Counted from the first letter of the stretch, positions 1 to 8,872 are shown. The stretch is 64,000 nt of DNA from Salinibacterium sp. ZJ450 (GCF_011751885.2 NZ_CP061771.1:3720001-3784000), one strand, 5' to 3'. Notes: generated by a model not told the origin, from the sequence alone. Numbers and translations: made by a program.

Positions 1-1860
<1,860 letters not shown>

Positions 1861-2143
1861 GTTGGTGGTGCTCCTGCGTTCCGGGCGTGTCCCGCAGCCG
1901 ACCCGCGGGCGCGGTGCCGGATGGAGCAACGACACCACGCGGCATTGTAGGGGGTCGAAGTTGCGGGAAGGGGCGCGCGGAGCACCCGTGCCTGTTCGGT
2001 GAGTCACCCGCGAGCGACACGGCTCACCTGGATTTCGTTGCCACGGAGCGATGAATCGTGCGCCAACCCTGGGCGTACGGGCCGCACCAAAGAAGCGTCC
2101 ATGTGATGAAGAGTCTGCAAAGCGTCTGGGTCGAACGTACGAC

Positions 2144-2173
2144 CCTCTTACAGGCGCCCCTCTTACAGGCGCC
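2144..2173. repeat. Perfect 15-bp tandem duplication
   Basis: CCTCTTACAGGCGCC occurs twice head to tail (2144-2158, 2159-2173). Its length is a multiple of three, so it keeps the lipoprotein-like reading frame of the minus strand open. It looks like a recent slippage duplication. Confidence 0.85.
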
Positions 2174-2394
2174 GCCAGGTCTGCGTCGAAACCGGGATCA
2201 GTGACATCGCCATCCGACACTGATGGCGATTCTGCGAAGAGTGTTTGCAAGCGATCGGAAACTGCGGCAGCGCTGTTGGCCACTTTGTCGCGCGCCAAGT
2301 CCGAGGCGCTCGCGACGCATCCGCTGAGTGTTCCAACGAGTCCGATTGCGATCAGGCATCGGGTCGACTTGGCACGGGATGCGTCGCTCTTCAT
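2144..2394 (-). pseudogene. Lipoprotein-like N-terminus without its own stop codon
   Basis: From ATG at 2394 the minus strand encodes a basic N-terminus, a hydrophobic stretch (LIAIGLVGTLSG) and a lipobox LSGC with Cys at residue 27, then about 45 polar residues of ordinary protein composition. After about residue 75 the composition becomes Arg/Pro-rich and unlike protein. No stop occurs before the frame runs into the Fn3 gene. No Shine-Dalgarno sequence is visible. I read this as the remains of a lipoprotein gene that has lost its 3' end, not as a true N-terminal extension of the Fn3 protein. Confidence 0.4.
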
Positions 2395-2651
2395 GGGCTC
2401 AGTATGCCCGCCCAGCGTTGCGCCGCTGTTCATGCGCAAAAGCGGCCCCTGAAGGGGTGACCGGTGGTCTACCCACGCGACCACCGGTGACCCTCGCATG
2501 GGTGCCCTTAACTTCCGGGGCGCACCTGCCATGGTGGATCAGGCTTAGATGATAAGAACTCACACAGCTGACATGGTCGGGTGATGGATTGGGTTCCAGC
2601 GGCAGCCACCAGTTGAAAACCCTTGACCCAGAACACGTAGAAAGGGCGAGA

Positions 2652-3161
2652 ATGCTCACCCCGAATCTCATCCGTAGGACCGGCTTCGTCGCCCTAGCCG
2701 CCGCGATTGCGTTCAGCCTCGCCGCGTGTGCCGCCCCGGATGCCGCCCCGCAAGCTCCGGCGCCTGCGACTGCTCAAGCCACACCGGAACCAGAGCTAGA
2801 GGCTCCGAAGGCTGGCGACGCGGCTATTAGCCCGGCCCACGTATGCGGGCAAGTAACGACCCTGCTCACCATGGAGGTCAATGCGGTTGAGGGCTTTGCG
2901 TTAGCGGCGATCACTCCTGCTAAGTACACCGAAACCATCGACGTGGTGAGGAACGGCTACCTCCATGTGCTGATCGACGACAATGATGTCGGCAAGGCGG
3001 TAAAGGCAGCGTCGAACTACTTGAAATCTGCCGAACCCACCGCAGCTGGAGAGTCGTATGACCCGAAAGCCGGCGAGTGGAAGGATTTGCGGTCCACTAT
3101 CGGCCAGGCTTGCCGGGCGGCAGGCTCTGACCTGACATCGCTCCACGATTTCGGTGGCTGA
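2652..3161 (+). CDS. Small secreted lipoprotein
   Basis: 169 residues. The start at 2652 is preceded by GAAAGGGCGAG. A typical lipoprotein signal is seen: basic LIRR, hydrophobic core and lipobox LAAC, so the mature protein would be a lipid-anchored Cys followed by a Pro/Ala/Glu-rich linker. The globular part (about 60-169) has no motif I recognise; it contains two cysteines (VCGQ, QACR) that could pair outside the cell. It is monocistronic. Its stop lies about 25 bases from the edge of repeat copy A, so the accessory region may have joined the chromosome just behind this gene. Function unknown. Confidence 0.75.
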   Translation: MLTPNLIRRTGFVALAAAIAFSLAACAAPDAAPQAPAPATAQATPEPELEAPKAGDAAISPAHVCGQVTTLLTMEVNAVEGFALAAITPAKYTETIDVVRNGYLHVLIDDNDVGKAVKAASNYLKSAEPTAAGESYDPKAGEWKDLRSTIGQACRAAGSDLTSLHDFGG

Positions 3162-3186
3162 GCAACCGAGGCCAATACTCGCTGCT

Positions 3187-3252
3187 TGTCGGGTTCTTCG
3201 CCGCTCGAACGCGCGCGTCGACGGCGTCCTGCCGGCTGTGCTGCCTGGCCAT
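3187..3252 (-). pseudogene. Gene X, truncated copy (copy A)
   Basis: ATG at 3252 with the same GGAGCACTC leader as the intact copy at 9687. Residues 1-22 (MARQHSRQDAVDAR...) match it, then the similarity stops at about 3187. The frame continues into unrelated sequence and ends at 3097, overlapping the 3' end of the lipoprotein gene. Only about one fifth of the 117-residue protein is left, so it is unlikely to be functional. Confidence 0.75.
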
Positions 3253-3366
3253 GAGTGCTCCTGTTGCCCTGGAGCAGCCCGGCCGCTGCACATCGATTCT
3301 AACGACTGAGCCACAGTCGCTTCGAGAGGAGAAAATCTGATTTGTACCCCCTTATGCTCATCAGAG

Positions 3367-3481
3367 CGCCTGCCCCCGCAGGCGTTTGGCACGTCATCCC
3401 TGTCTCCGGGTAGAGACATGAGCGGATCGTGCTTGCTTCGCCCCTAGGGCTGCATTCGGGTTGTACCCCGGGGGGCGAAGC
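3367..3481 (+). ncRNA. Structured leader upstream of gene Y (copy A)
   Basis: Three hairpins lie in the X-Y gap: CGCCTGC/GCAGGCG (3367-3384), GTCTC/GAGAC near 3405-3420, and a long stem GCTTCGCCCC/GGGGCGAAGC (3435-3481) with an inner GGG/CCC helix and a conserved GCATTCGGGTTGTA loop. The same elements occur in copies B and C. In the long stem, position 9 is C-G here and U-A in copy B, a compensating change. The gene Y start is 34 bases after the last stem. I infer a cis-acting RNA element for gene Y. No known riboswitch class was recognised. Confidence 0.5.
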
Positions 3482-3514
3482 TATTCGATTCAGACTGCAG
3501 AGAGGGACTGCCTG

Positions 3515-3733
3515 GTGAATCTCTCCTGCCCAAGTTGCGGAGCATCAGTTAGGGCGGTTCGGAATCCCTACTTCGGTACCGGCCTTGCTGTCCACGAGTT
3601 CCTGCTCGACTGTCGCCGATGCAAGACAGTTAGCTTGATCGCCGGCCATAGGGAGAGACCCGCAGTCGTGGAAACTCCTCCGCCCCATACTTCGATGATT
3701 CGACGCTGGTGGAACAGGGTCCTCGGGAGGTAG
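3515..3733 (+). CDS. Gene Y: small zinc-ribbon protein (copy A)
   Basis: 72 residues from GTG 3515, with GAGAGGGA about 7 bases upstream. Residues 4-7 are CPSC and a second pair CRRC follows near residue 32, giving a four-Cys zinc ribbon. The tail is basic and Trp-rich (MIRRWWNRVLGR) and may touch nucleic acid or membrane. Copies B (9204-9419) and C (truncated) encode nearly the same protein with the same leader, so this is a maintained small gene and not noise. Function unknown. Confidence 0.65.
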   Translation: MNLSCPSCGASVRAVRNPYFGTGLAVHEFLLDCRRCKTVSLIAGHRERPAVVETPPPHTSMIRRWWNRVLGR

Positions 3734-3742
3734 CGGGTAGCG

Positions 3743-4090
3743 TCATCCCCACCTTCGGGTGGCGGGGACGACGCGGGGGCGCTCGAGGGGGGAGAGAGAG
3801 AGAGAGAGCGCCAAGCGTCGAGCATAGGGATCCCACACTGCGCGAGCGACCCCCACTCTGCGGGTGTACAGATGGGTAGTGCTCGACCCCGCAGAACTAC
3901 AGAGGCGACCAGGGCCCCGTGTCCTCGGCGAAACCGTCGCCAACAGTCGACCGTCGCCCGTCGACAGGGCTGCCACTCGGCATCGAGGGCACCACCAATA
4001 GGGATGGCCATCTGTGCCCGCAATGTCGAGCAGCTGAAGGCACGTGGCGCAGTTCGGGCACTCCAGCACATCCCCCGAGTCGTCGATCAT
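3743..4090 (-). CDS. Gene Z: small zinc-ribbon protein (copy A, probably frameshifted tail)
   Basis: ATG 4090 starts a protein with CPNCATC near residue 11 and CPRC near residue 34, a likely zinc ribbon (DGHPYWWCPRC). It matches gene Z of copy B up to about residue 42. There copy A has GGGC where copy B has GGGGC, so the reading frames part: this copy runs 115 residues with an odd Ser/Leu/Arg-rich tail, while copy B stops after 64. One of the two is therefore frameshifted. Convergent with gene Y. Function unknown. Confidence 0.5.
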   Translation of the reverse strand: MIDDSGDVLECPNCATCLQLLDIAGTDGHPYWWCPRCRVAALSTGDGRLLATVSPRTRGPGRLCSSAGSSTTHLYTRRVGVARAVWDPYARRLALSLSLSPLERPRVVPATRRWG

Positions 4091-4191
4091 GCGGGCGCTA
4101 CGCACACGACCGCGAGCGCGCTAAGAGGCCGTGCCTGCGCCTTGTCGCCGAGGCGAACGCCCTCGACACGCCGCGAGTTGTACAAACTGGA

Positions 4192-4290
4192 GTTTCCACA
4201 GAAACGCCCCAATTGTCCGTCCAACTGTGGACAATCCGGGGGACAACTGGTCCCGGCAGTGGATAACCATGTGGATGGACCTGTGAATAA
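4192..4290. promoter_or_regulatory. Cluster of DnaA-box-like sites beside an A/T-rich stretch
   Basis: TGTGGACAA at 4226-4234 is the exact complement of the actinobacterial DnaA box TTGTCCACA. AGTGGATAA (4258), TGTGGATGG (4270) and TGTGAATAA (4282) are one- or two-mismatch versions in the same orientation, and GTTTCCACA (4192) is a weaker inverted one. An A/T-rich stretch (4290-4335) follows. There is no dnaA, dnaN, rep or par gene nearby, so this could be a plasmid-type origin remnant or a DnaA-responsive promoter region for the genes at 4583 and 4720. Confidence 0.45.
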
Positions 4291-4428
4291 TGACACGGTT
4301 GTAATTACTTCATCTAGTGGCTGATTAAATGTCGGCCACTACATGTAGCGTTGTGCTTGCCGAGTTGAGTCTCTGTTACAAGAAGACTGAACTCGGCACC
4401 GAGGGTCAGCGCATTAGCGAGTGCACCC

Positions 4429-4468
4429 AAAAACTAAAAAAGGTCGACCCGCTCTAACGGGTCGACCT
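4429..4468 (-). terminator. Rho-independent terminator on the minus strand
   Basis: AGGTCGACCCG (4441-4451) and CGGGTCGACCT (4458-4468) form an 11-bp stem with a 6-base loop. Read on the minus strand, it is followed by a T-rich run (4440-4429). On the plus strand no T-run follows. No minus-strand gene lies immediately upstream, which suggests a short untranslated transcript. Confidence 0.75.
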
Positions 4469-4544
4469 GCAAGTCCTGAGATTAGACAGTCCTTGTTGCG
4501 AAGACTGACTATACCGGAGTCCCCAGCTGTTACGGAATAGCTCT

Positions 4545-4573
4545 CCTCTCTCAGGCGCAGCCCCTGAGAGAGG
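4545..4573 (+). promoter_or_regulatory. Leader hairpin next to the ribosome binding site of the 28-residue gene
   Basis: CCTCTCTCAGG (4545-4555) pairs perfectly with CCTGAGAGAGG (4563-4573). The last three bases of the right arm belong to the Shine-Dalgarno sequence AGGAGG (4571-4576) in front of ATG 4583. The stem could limit ribosome access or protect the 5' end of the messenger. Confidence 0.55.
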
Positions 4574-4582
4574 AGGAAAGAC

Positions 4583-4669
4583 ATGGCAAACATCCGCCGC
4601 GTGCGCATCCGCACAAAGCCCGTCCTTGTCCGCGTCACGGTCACCACGACCACTCGCCGTATCAAGTAA
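4583..4669 (+). CDS. 28-residue basic peptide
   Basis: ATG 4583 with a strong AGGAGGA ribosome site 6-7 bases upstream. The peptide (MANIRRVRIR... ending TTRRIK) holds eight Arg/Lys and alternates basic and beta-branched residues with a run of four Thr. It resembles no family I know. The gap to the next gene (50 bases) holds a GGGGAGG/CCTCCCC hairpin, and both genes appear to share one transcript that ends at 4980. Support comes from the ribosome site and hairpins, not from similarity. Confidence 0.5.
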   Translation: MANIRRVRIRTKPVLVRVTVTTTTRRIK

Positions 4670-4719
4670 CAGCCGGGGAGGTCCATTCTGGGCCTCCCCC
4701 TACTCCGAAGGAGCCAATC

Positions 4720-4929
4720 ATGGCACGCACTGTCAATCGCAGCGCAGGAACTGGAAAGTTCGTATCCAAGGCGACCGCCAAGCGGTCTCCAGCTAAAACC
4801 ACCACCGAACGCGTGGGAGATGGAACGGGCAATGCTCGTTCGGTCAATCGCTCGGCGGCGACGGGAAAGTTCGTGACGGCTTACACCGCCAAGAACAACC
4901 CGGGGGGCACGATCACCCAGCGCGTCTAG
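4720..4929 (+). CDS. Small protein with two copies of a TV/SVNRSA-TGKFV motif
   Basis: 69 residues, with AAGGAG 8 bases before ATG 4720. It is an internal duplication: residues 2-32 (ARTVNRSAGTGKFV...TTTERV) and 38-69 (ARSVNRSAATGKFV...TITQRV). Single copies of the NRSA-TG-FV-TA-P-TT-T motif are widespread as tiny hypothetical proteins in bacteria and phages; a tandem version is less common. No catalytic residue or metal site is visible. Function unknown. Confidence 0.7.
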   Translation: MARTVNRSAGTGKFVSKATAKRSPAKTTTERVGDGTGNARSVNRSAATGKFVTAYTAKNNPGGTITQRV

Positions 4930-4939
4930 CAGAAACAAG

Positions 4940-4980
4940 AGAGAAGGGCCGGTGAGCAGGACTGCCGACCCTTCTCTTTT
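4940..4980 (+). terminator. Terminator after the two-gene small-protein operon
   Basis: AGAGAAGGG (4940-4948) pairs with CCCTTCTCT (4969-4977), followed by TTT. It lies 11 bases after the stop of the 69-residue gene. From here to 5267 I see no gene or clear signal. Confidence 0.65.
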
Positions 4981-5267
4981 GTTCGCCGTCGCCCTATCGG
5001 CGTGGCAGCACCAAGTGAGTGGCTCAGCCACCAGGCTTCGCGCTGAGAAGTCCAGCCGTGGATCGGCTCGCGCCTCTCATGGGTCGGGTTGGGGCTCTTC
5101 TGTCGTTCCCGGATGACACTTCTGTAGAAGCTAACAACAGAAGCGTCACCCCGACGGCCTGCTCAGTCACTTTTGCAAAGTTGGCTGAGGCATCCCCGAT
5201 CACCTCCCCGAAGAGGGCTCACCCGCCCGTACTGTCGCGGCACCCGCCTGAAGCGCTTCTTCCACAG

Positions 5268-6071
5268 TTACCAGTCGACACCCCAGTGGCTCCTGGCCGC
5301 CTCAGGCACTACCTTGATGTCCTCGTCGTCGAGGCGATCGACCGGGCGAATGCCGTAGTCGCCGCCGCCGCTGATCTGGGTGGTGGCGATGAGGAGCCAG
5401 GCGATTATGTCTCGCTCGGACCGGTCGTACTTTTTCCCCACAACGATCAGCTCGCCGATGACCGGGCGCACCTGCCCGTCCTCGGTGAATTGAAAGGCCG
5501 GGTAGACGAGCTCGCCGTCACGTTCAGTCGAGAGGAGCTGATCCTGGAGGTCCTCGCGGGTCGCGCTCTCCGGCAACTCCAGCATCGACACAACCTCGGC
5601 GAGCGTCAACCACTCGAACTCGGCGTACGCACGCATCCAAAACAGCGCAGTTGCCGGGACTGGAGACCAGATTCGCACCGAGCCGAATCCCTTAGGCACC
5701 GTCGCCAACCGCAGGTAGTGTCGGCTCACCGCGCCAGCCGTGAAAGCGGTGACCGGGCTCACCCCTGTATACCTCCGGAAATCCGTCCCCTTAGAAATCG
5801 GCGTCGAATAGTCCTTGAACCCGGTCTCTACTGTGAACCGGGTGTCGTCGACCCGGTGGACTAAGACCCACAACGGCTCGTTCGGCGGATAGGTCTTCTG
5901 TACCCGCAGCCACCCGTTCGGACCCAGCTCCTCGACCAGACGTTCCAGGTCCTCACCGATCGCGCTGCGAGGCGTGTCGTCAGTGTCGGATCGCCAGGTG
6001 ATCGGGATACCGACCAAAGCTTCGCCTCGGCGATACGCGGGGCCGAAAGACTTCGCTTGTTCCTCAGGCAT
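5268..6071 (-). CDS. Protein with a MbcA/ParS-like C-terminal half (partner of the upstream small gene)
   Basis: 267 residues from ATG 6071, chosen because AGGAGG lies 6 bases upstream (a GTG at 6077 is also open). The N-terminal half is unrecognised. The C-terminal half has the order seen in long MbcA/ParS-type antitoxins: a helical reader (WLTLAEVVSMLEL), then ELVYPAFQF-DGQVRPVIGEL, then a WLL...GIRPVDRL-DEDI..V..AAR segment. The start overlaps the 3' end of the small upstream gene by 8 bases, so the two are translationally coupled. A toxin-antitoxin or regulatory pair is plausible. No RES toxin was seen. Confidence 0.55.
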   Translation of the reverse strand: MPEEQAKSFGPAYRRGEALVGIPITWRSDTDDTPRSAIGEDLERLVEELGPNGWLRVQKTYPPNEPLWVLVHRVDDTRFTVETGFKDYSTPISKGTDFRRYTGVSPVTAFTAGAVSRHYLRLATVPKGFGSVRIWSPVPATALFWMRAYAEFEWLTLAEVVSMLELPESATREDLQDQLLSTERDGELVYPAFQFTEDGQVRPVIGELIVVGKKYDRSERDIIAWLLIATTQISGGGDYGIRPVDRLDDEDIKVVPEAARSHWGVDW

Positions 6072-6285
6072 AGCCACCCTCCTCCTGCGCTTCTAGCGCC
6101 GACAGTACCGACAGGGTGTCGCCCCGCTCGATGCACGCCCGTGGCGTCGAGTGACCTAGCCATTGGTTGGGAGAGTCGAGCCAGATCGAGATGGTGGAGG
6201 GGTGCAGCACCGTGCCGGCGGCCTCGATGACTCGCCGTGTGTCAGCGGCAATCTCGTCGTCGGGGCGGGGTTCCATGAGCAGCAC
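6064..6285 (-). CDS. Small MbcA/ParS (DUF2384) toxin-binding-domain protein
   Basis: 73 residues (ATG 6285; a second ATG at 6276). The C-terminal two thirds carry the family pattern P-N-WLG-STPRACIERGD---VL-ALE, which in known Xre/MbcA/ParS antitoxins forms the helical toxin-binding domain. The N-terminal DNA-binding part of such antitoxins is absent. It is followed, with an 8-base overlap, by a 267-residue gene that repeats the same fold in its C-terminus. The residues fit the domain well; which gene neutralises what is inference. Confidence 0.6.
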   Translation of the reverse strand: MLLMEPRPDDEIAADTRRVIEAAGTVLHPSTISIWLDSPNQWLGHSTPRACIERGDTLSVLSALEAQEEGGYA

Positions 6286-6337
6286 ACTACCGGTGCAAAG
6301 CTGCTAGGTCTCGGCCGCCAACGCACCGGCTCTCTCG

Positions 6338-6751
6338 TCACCGATCAAGACGCGGCTTCCGCCCAGCCTTCTCGATCGGTGGCGCCACATCTCGGCCCCG
6401 CTCCTCAAGCGCCTGATGAACACGGGTCCTCTCGGACTGCTGGCTAGAGGATTGAGCCAGCACAAGGGGCGGCAATGCGGAAGGCTCAATGCCGAGGACC
6501 CGTAACGTGTTGCGCAAACCCCGTAGTGAGCTGACCGGCCTCTCCCGCTCGATCGCGACAATCATCGACGTGTCAACCTCCGCTGCCTTCGCCAGCTGCC
6601 GGCGGCTCAATCCCGCGATGAGCCGTTCGCTCGCAACTATCCCGGCCAGGTCTGATCGCAGTCGGAGATACTCAGTCGGCCCCGACGGATGGCACAGATG
6701 CAGCGCGGGCCGAAGCAGCAGCTTCGAGCGGGCCCGTTTAGGGTCCGGCAA
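6338..6751 (-). CDS. XRE-type helix-turn-helix regulator
   Basis: Up to 137 residues from TTG 6751; a shorter start is possible because the first 30 residues are basic and unlike the family. The HTH (about 33-85) reads LRSDLAGIVASERLIAGLSRRQLAKAAEVD-SMIVAIERER, with the usual recognition helix and then a third helix (LRGLRNTLRVLGIEPS). The C-terminal tail is polar. It sits upstream of, and is transcribed towards, the MbcA/ParS-like pair with a 50-base gap, so it may regulate them. The 284 bases on its other side hold no gene I can support. Confidence 0.6.
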   Translation of the reverse strand: MPDPKRARSKLLLRPALHLCHPSGPTEYLRLRSDLAGIVASERLIAGLSRRQLAKAAEVDTSMIVAIERERPVSSLRGLRNTLRVLGIEPSALPPLVLAQSSSQQSERTRVHQALEERGRDVAPPIEKAGRKPRLDR

Positions 6752-7035
6752 TGGACCCGCGAGCCGTTTCGGTTGCGAGTTATGCCACGTGCTCTACGAA
6801 AAGAGTTCTTGCGATCGCCAGGACGTTTACCCGTCATTGGCCGGGCTGCCCAAACCTTCTACATACTCGCCAAGTCCATGGGCGACGTGGATCTTGATCA
6901 CGTGACGAGGAGAAGGACGACCTCTACACGGCTTTGGATTCGCGGCCTAACAGGTGGGGATGGCAATCAAGGGAGAGCTGGAGGCGCTATGCCGCTCTCG
7001 GCTTTTCCCGGGCATACTGATTGCGCGCCGACGCT

Positions 7036-7302
7036 TCAGGCAGCCAGCGTCGCCCAGATGAGACCGGCAGTGCATACGACCAGACCGACTGTCGCCACCA
7101 CGAGGGCCGATGAGGTGGCGCGAATTCGCTCAGACATCTGTTGATCGAGTCTGGCACGCTGCTCTATTACCCAGACATCAAGGGCAGTCTGTGCACCCCA
7201 AGAGACGTGTTGCCCGCCGACATGACGCAAGAGCACGTTAATCCTTTCCAAGTCCTCGGCGGTGGGCTCGGGAATCTGGTGGGATATCCGTGGTCGTCGC
7301 AT
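7036..7302 (-). CDS. Small protein with one C-terminal membrane helix
   Basis: 88 residues from ATG 7302, chosen because it begins 14 bases after the upstream gene's stop. The first 60 residues are polar and helical (EDLERINVLL..., RARLDQQMSERI). Residues about 64-87 are one hydrophobic helix (ALVVATVGLVVCTAGLIW), giving a tail-anchored protein. It is the third gene of an operon behind a TIR-like effector and a zinc-ribbon protein, which suggests a membrane component of that system. No family recognised. Confidence 0.5.
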   Translation of the reverse strand: MRRPRISHQIPEPTAEDLERINVLLRHVGGQHVSWGAQTALDVWVIEQRARLDQQMSERIRATSSALVVATVGLVVCTAGLIWATLAA

Positions 7303-7316
7303 GCTCAAGGATGGCA

Positions 7317-7769
7317 CTAAGCGGCGAAAGCCTCTCCGCAAACGAGGCAGAAGTGCGGCTGTGCGCTGTTCTCGGGAACCTTTACTGGCTCCCACGGATG
7401 GCACGGGGGCTGGAGCGCAATCATGTCGTCCGGCTCCACCATCGGATCAGGAATCTCGGGGCGCTCGGACGAGAGCTTGATACTCAGGTGCTTGCTCCCC
7501 CGAGTGGCACCAGCCAGTTCATCGTCGAGCTGGTCGAGCATGGGGCCCATCGCCGCAGCTCGCGCGTAATCGAGCTGCTCCGGAGTCCACCACGAGTCAT
7601 GACCAGCTGACCGCCCGCAACGGGGGCACCAGTACACGGGCGGATAGACAAAGTCCTCGGGAGCATCCGGGGTCTTGCCATGGTGCCACTTGAACTCCAG
7701 TTCGCAGTTCGGGCACTCGCGGCGAAGAAATCCGTCGGAGTCGAGTGGGAGTGAAATGGGAATTTGCAT
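7317..7769 (-). CDS. Zinc-ribbon protein in the TIR operon
   Basis: 150 residues starting only 3 bases after the TIR gene ends. The N-terminus (SLPLDSDGFLRRECPNCELEFKW) and a WCPRCG near residue 50 make one CxxC/CxxC ribbon. A last pair CLVC lies near the C-terminus. The SLPLD-DGFLRRECP opening recurs in small proteins of many bacteria with no known function. Tight spacing implies co-expression with the TIR gene, so it may be an accessory or sensor subunit; that is inference. Confidence 0.65.
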   Translation of the reverse strand: MQIPISLPLDSDGFLRRECPNCELEFKWHHGKTPDAPEDFVYPPVYWCPRCGRSAGHDSWWTPEQLDYARAAAMGPMLDQLDDELAGATRGSKHLSIKLSSERPEIPDPMVEPDDMIALQPPCHPWEPVKVPENSAQPHFCLVCGEAFAA

Positions 7770-7772
7770 GCG

Positions 7773-8732
7773 TTACCCCTCTGCATCGATGAACACTTCT
7801 TGGTGGAATTCGCGACCGTCTTCGAGGCGGCCGAGCACATTGAGATCAAAGTGCTGCGGTCCTGGGGCACCGAGCGAGTGTGACGAATTGTGCGCGCGAA
7901 TTGTGAAGCTCTTGCCCGCTGGCAGCCGGTGGACAGGATCCTCCTGCCATATCTGCACCCCGGTGAGCGTTTCCGGGACGTGGACTCGAACATCAAAGAT
8001 GGGAACTGCCCCGTTATTGGTGACTTTGAGCTGATCGAGCTTGTTCCCCCCGCTCGAATACCAGTGGGCGTCAACGCTGGCTCCTCGTCGCTCCGACGAT
8101 GGCGCTCGCCTTCCGAGTGGAAGCACCCCACCGGGTTTCTCGGGTGGCGTGAAATCGCCGACTGTGAGCCAGTCATCTCCGGTCATGTCGACAGGGCAAC
8201 CCGCGGTACGAAGGCGGCTTGCAAGCGCCTTACGCTGAGGAACGCCGTTGCCCATCCTGATTGCGTGGCGACCAAGCACATCGGTAAATGGTCGGAGTTC
8301 GCCTAACTCAACGAGAATCGTTCGCGCCGCGTTGCGCCCTAGCGCCATTCCAGCCTCAAAAAGCACGTTTGGCCGGGCTTGAGCCGAGGGCTGAGTTTCG
8401 GGATCGCCGTCGCCGTCACCATACTGCGGCTGGAGATACGCGATTTCGTCCGGAGTGAGCAGAACGACAATCGCCTGCGCATTCTCAAAAGCGACGTCAA
8501 GAACACGGCCGATATAGGGCGATCCTTCGCCCGTCATCTCGACCGCTTGACTCCATTCGAGCGGGTTCAGCCCTAGCCCCCGCAGATACTGGAACATCGA
8601 CTTGCGTGCCGCGTCATTACGCCCATGAACTACGAATACGCGGTCAGGTTTCGGCACAACGCGTGTTTCCGTGCCTGCAGCCATACTCATCCCCAAGGTC
8701 ATGAGCAAAAGAGTAGTCCTCACCTCAGACAT
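7773..8732 (-). CDS. TIR-like (CAP12/Pycsar type) effector with a C-terminal beta domain
   Basis: 319 residues from ATG 8732. The true start may be ATG 8684, because GGGG lies 6 bases before it and the first 16 residues are not conserved-looking. Residues 31-165 form the TIR-like nucleotide-binding domain known from CBASS/Pycsar effectors: RVFVVHGRND, VEMTGEGSPYIGRVLDVAFENAQAIVVLLTPDE, and NVLFEAGMALGR, whose Glu (about 126) sits where the NADase Glu is in that family. Residues about 210-319 look like a beta-sandwich (ITNNGAVPIFDVRVHV-like). No cyclase gene is adjacent. It is probably an anti-phage NAD-degrading effector whose trigger is unknown. Confidence 0.7.
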   Translation of the reverse strand: MSEVRTTLLLMTLGMSMAAGTETRVVPKPDRVFVVHGRNDAARKSMFQYLRGLGLNPLEWSQAVEMTGEGSPYIGRVLDVAFENAQAIVVLLTPDEIAYLQPQYGDGDGDPETQPSAQARPNVLFEAGMALGRNAARTILVELGELRPFTDVLGRHAIRMGNGVPQRKALASRLRTAGCPVDMTGDDWLTVGDFTPPEKPGGVLPLGRRAPSSERRGASVDAHWYSSGGNKLDQLKVTNNGAVPIFDVRVHVPETLTGVQIWQEDPVHRLPAGKSFTIRAHNSSHSLGAPGPQHFDLNVLGRLEDGREFHQEVFIDAEG

Positions 8733-8872
8733 CGCAGGGCGGGTGCCAGTATGCGTCTCCTCCGGTTATGAATCGGCGCGAATTCGCTTTTGCGTACATG
8801 ACACACTCAAGGAGTGTCGGCCAACCCTTCCCCACTGGCCGGTCGCGATCGCCGGGGCGTAGCATCGCGCGC

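Larger units (their letters stand above)
3187..4105. repeat. X-Y-Z module, copy A (inverted relative to copy B)
   Basis: This block matches 8855-9735 in reverse complement: truncated gene X (minus), structured leader, gene Y (plus), then gene Z (minus). Similarity to copy B begins abruptly inside gene X at about 3187 and ends just upstream of the gene Z start. The copies differ by scattered substitutions, a one-base indel in gene Z and a (GA)n run at 3789-3808 that is present only here. A and B therefore form long inverted repeats around bases 4.1-8.86 kb. Confidence 0.85.

Noticed and set aside
3789-3808. (GA)n run in copy A as a phase-variation tract
   Set aside because: It lies in the atypical, probably frameshifted tail of gene Z and is absent from copy B; no promoter or intact gene depends on it.
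7137-7150. TGTTGATCG, same first bases as the transposon right end
   Set aside because: It lies inside the small membrane-protein gene, has no inner repeats and no gene Y sequence beside it; a chance match.
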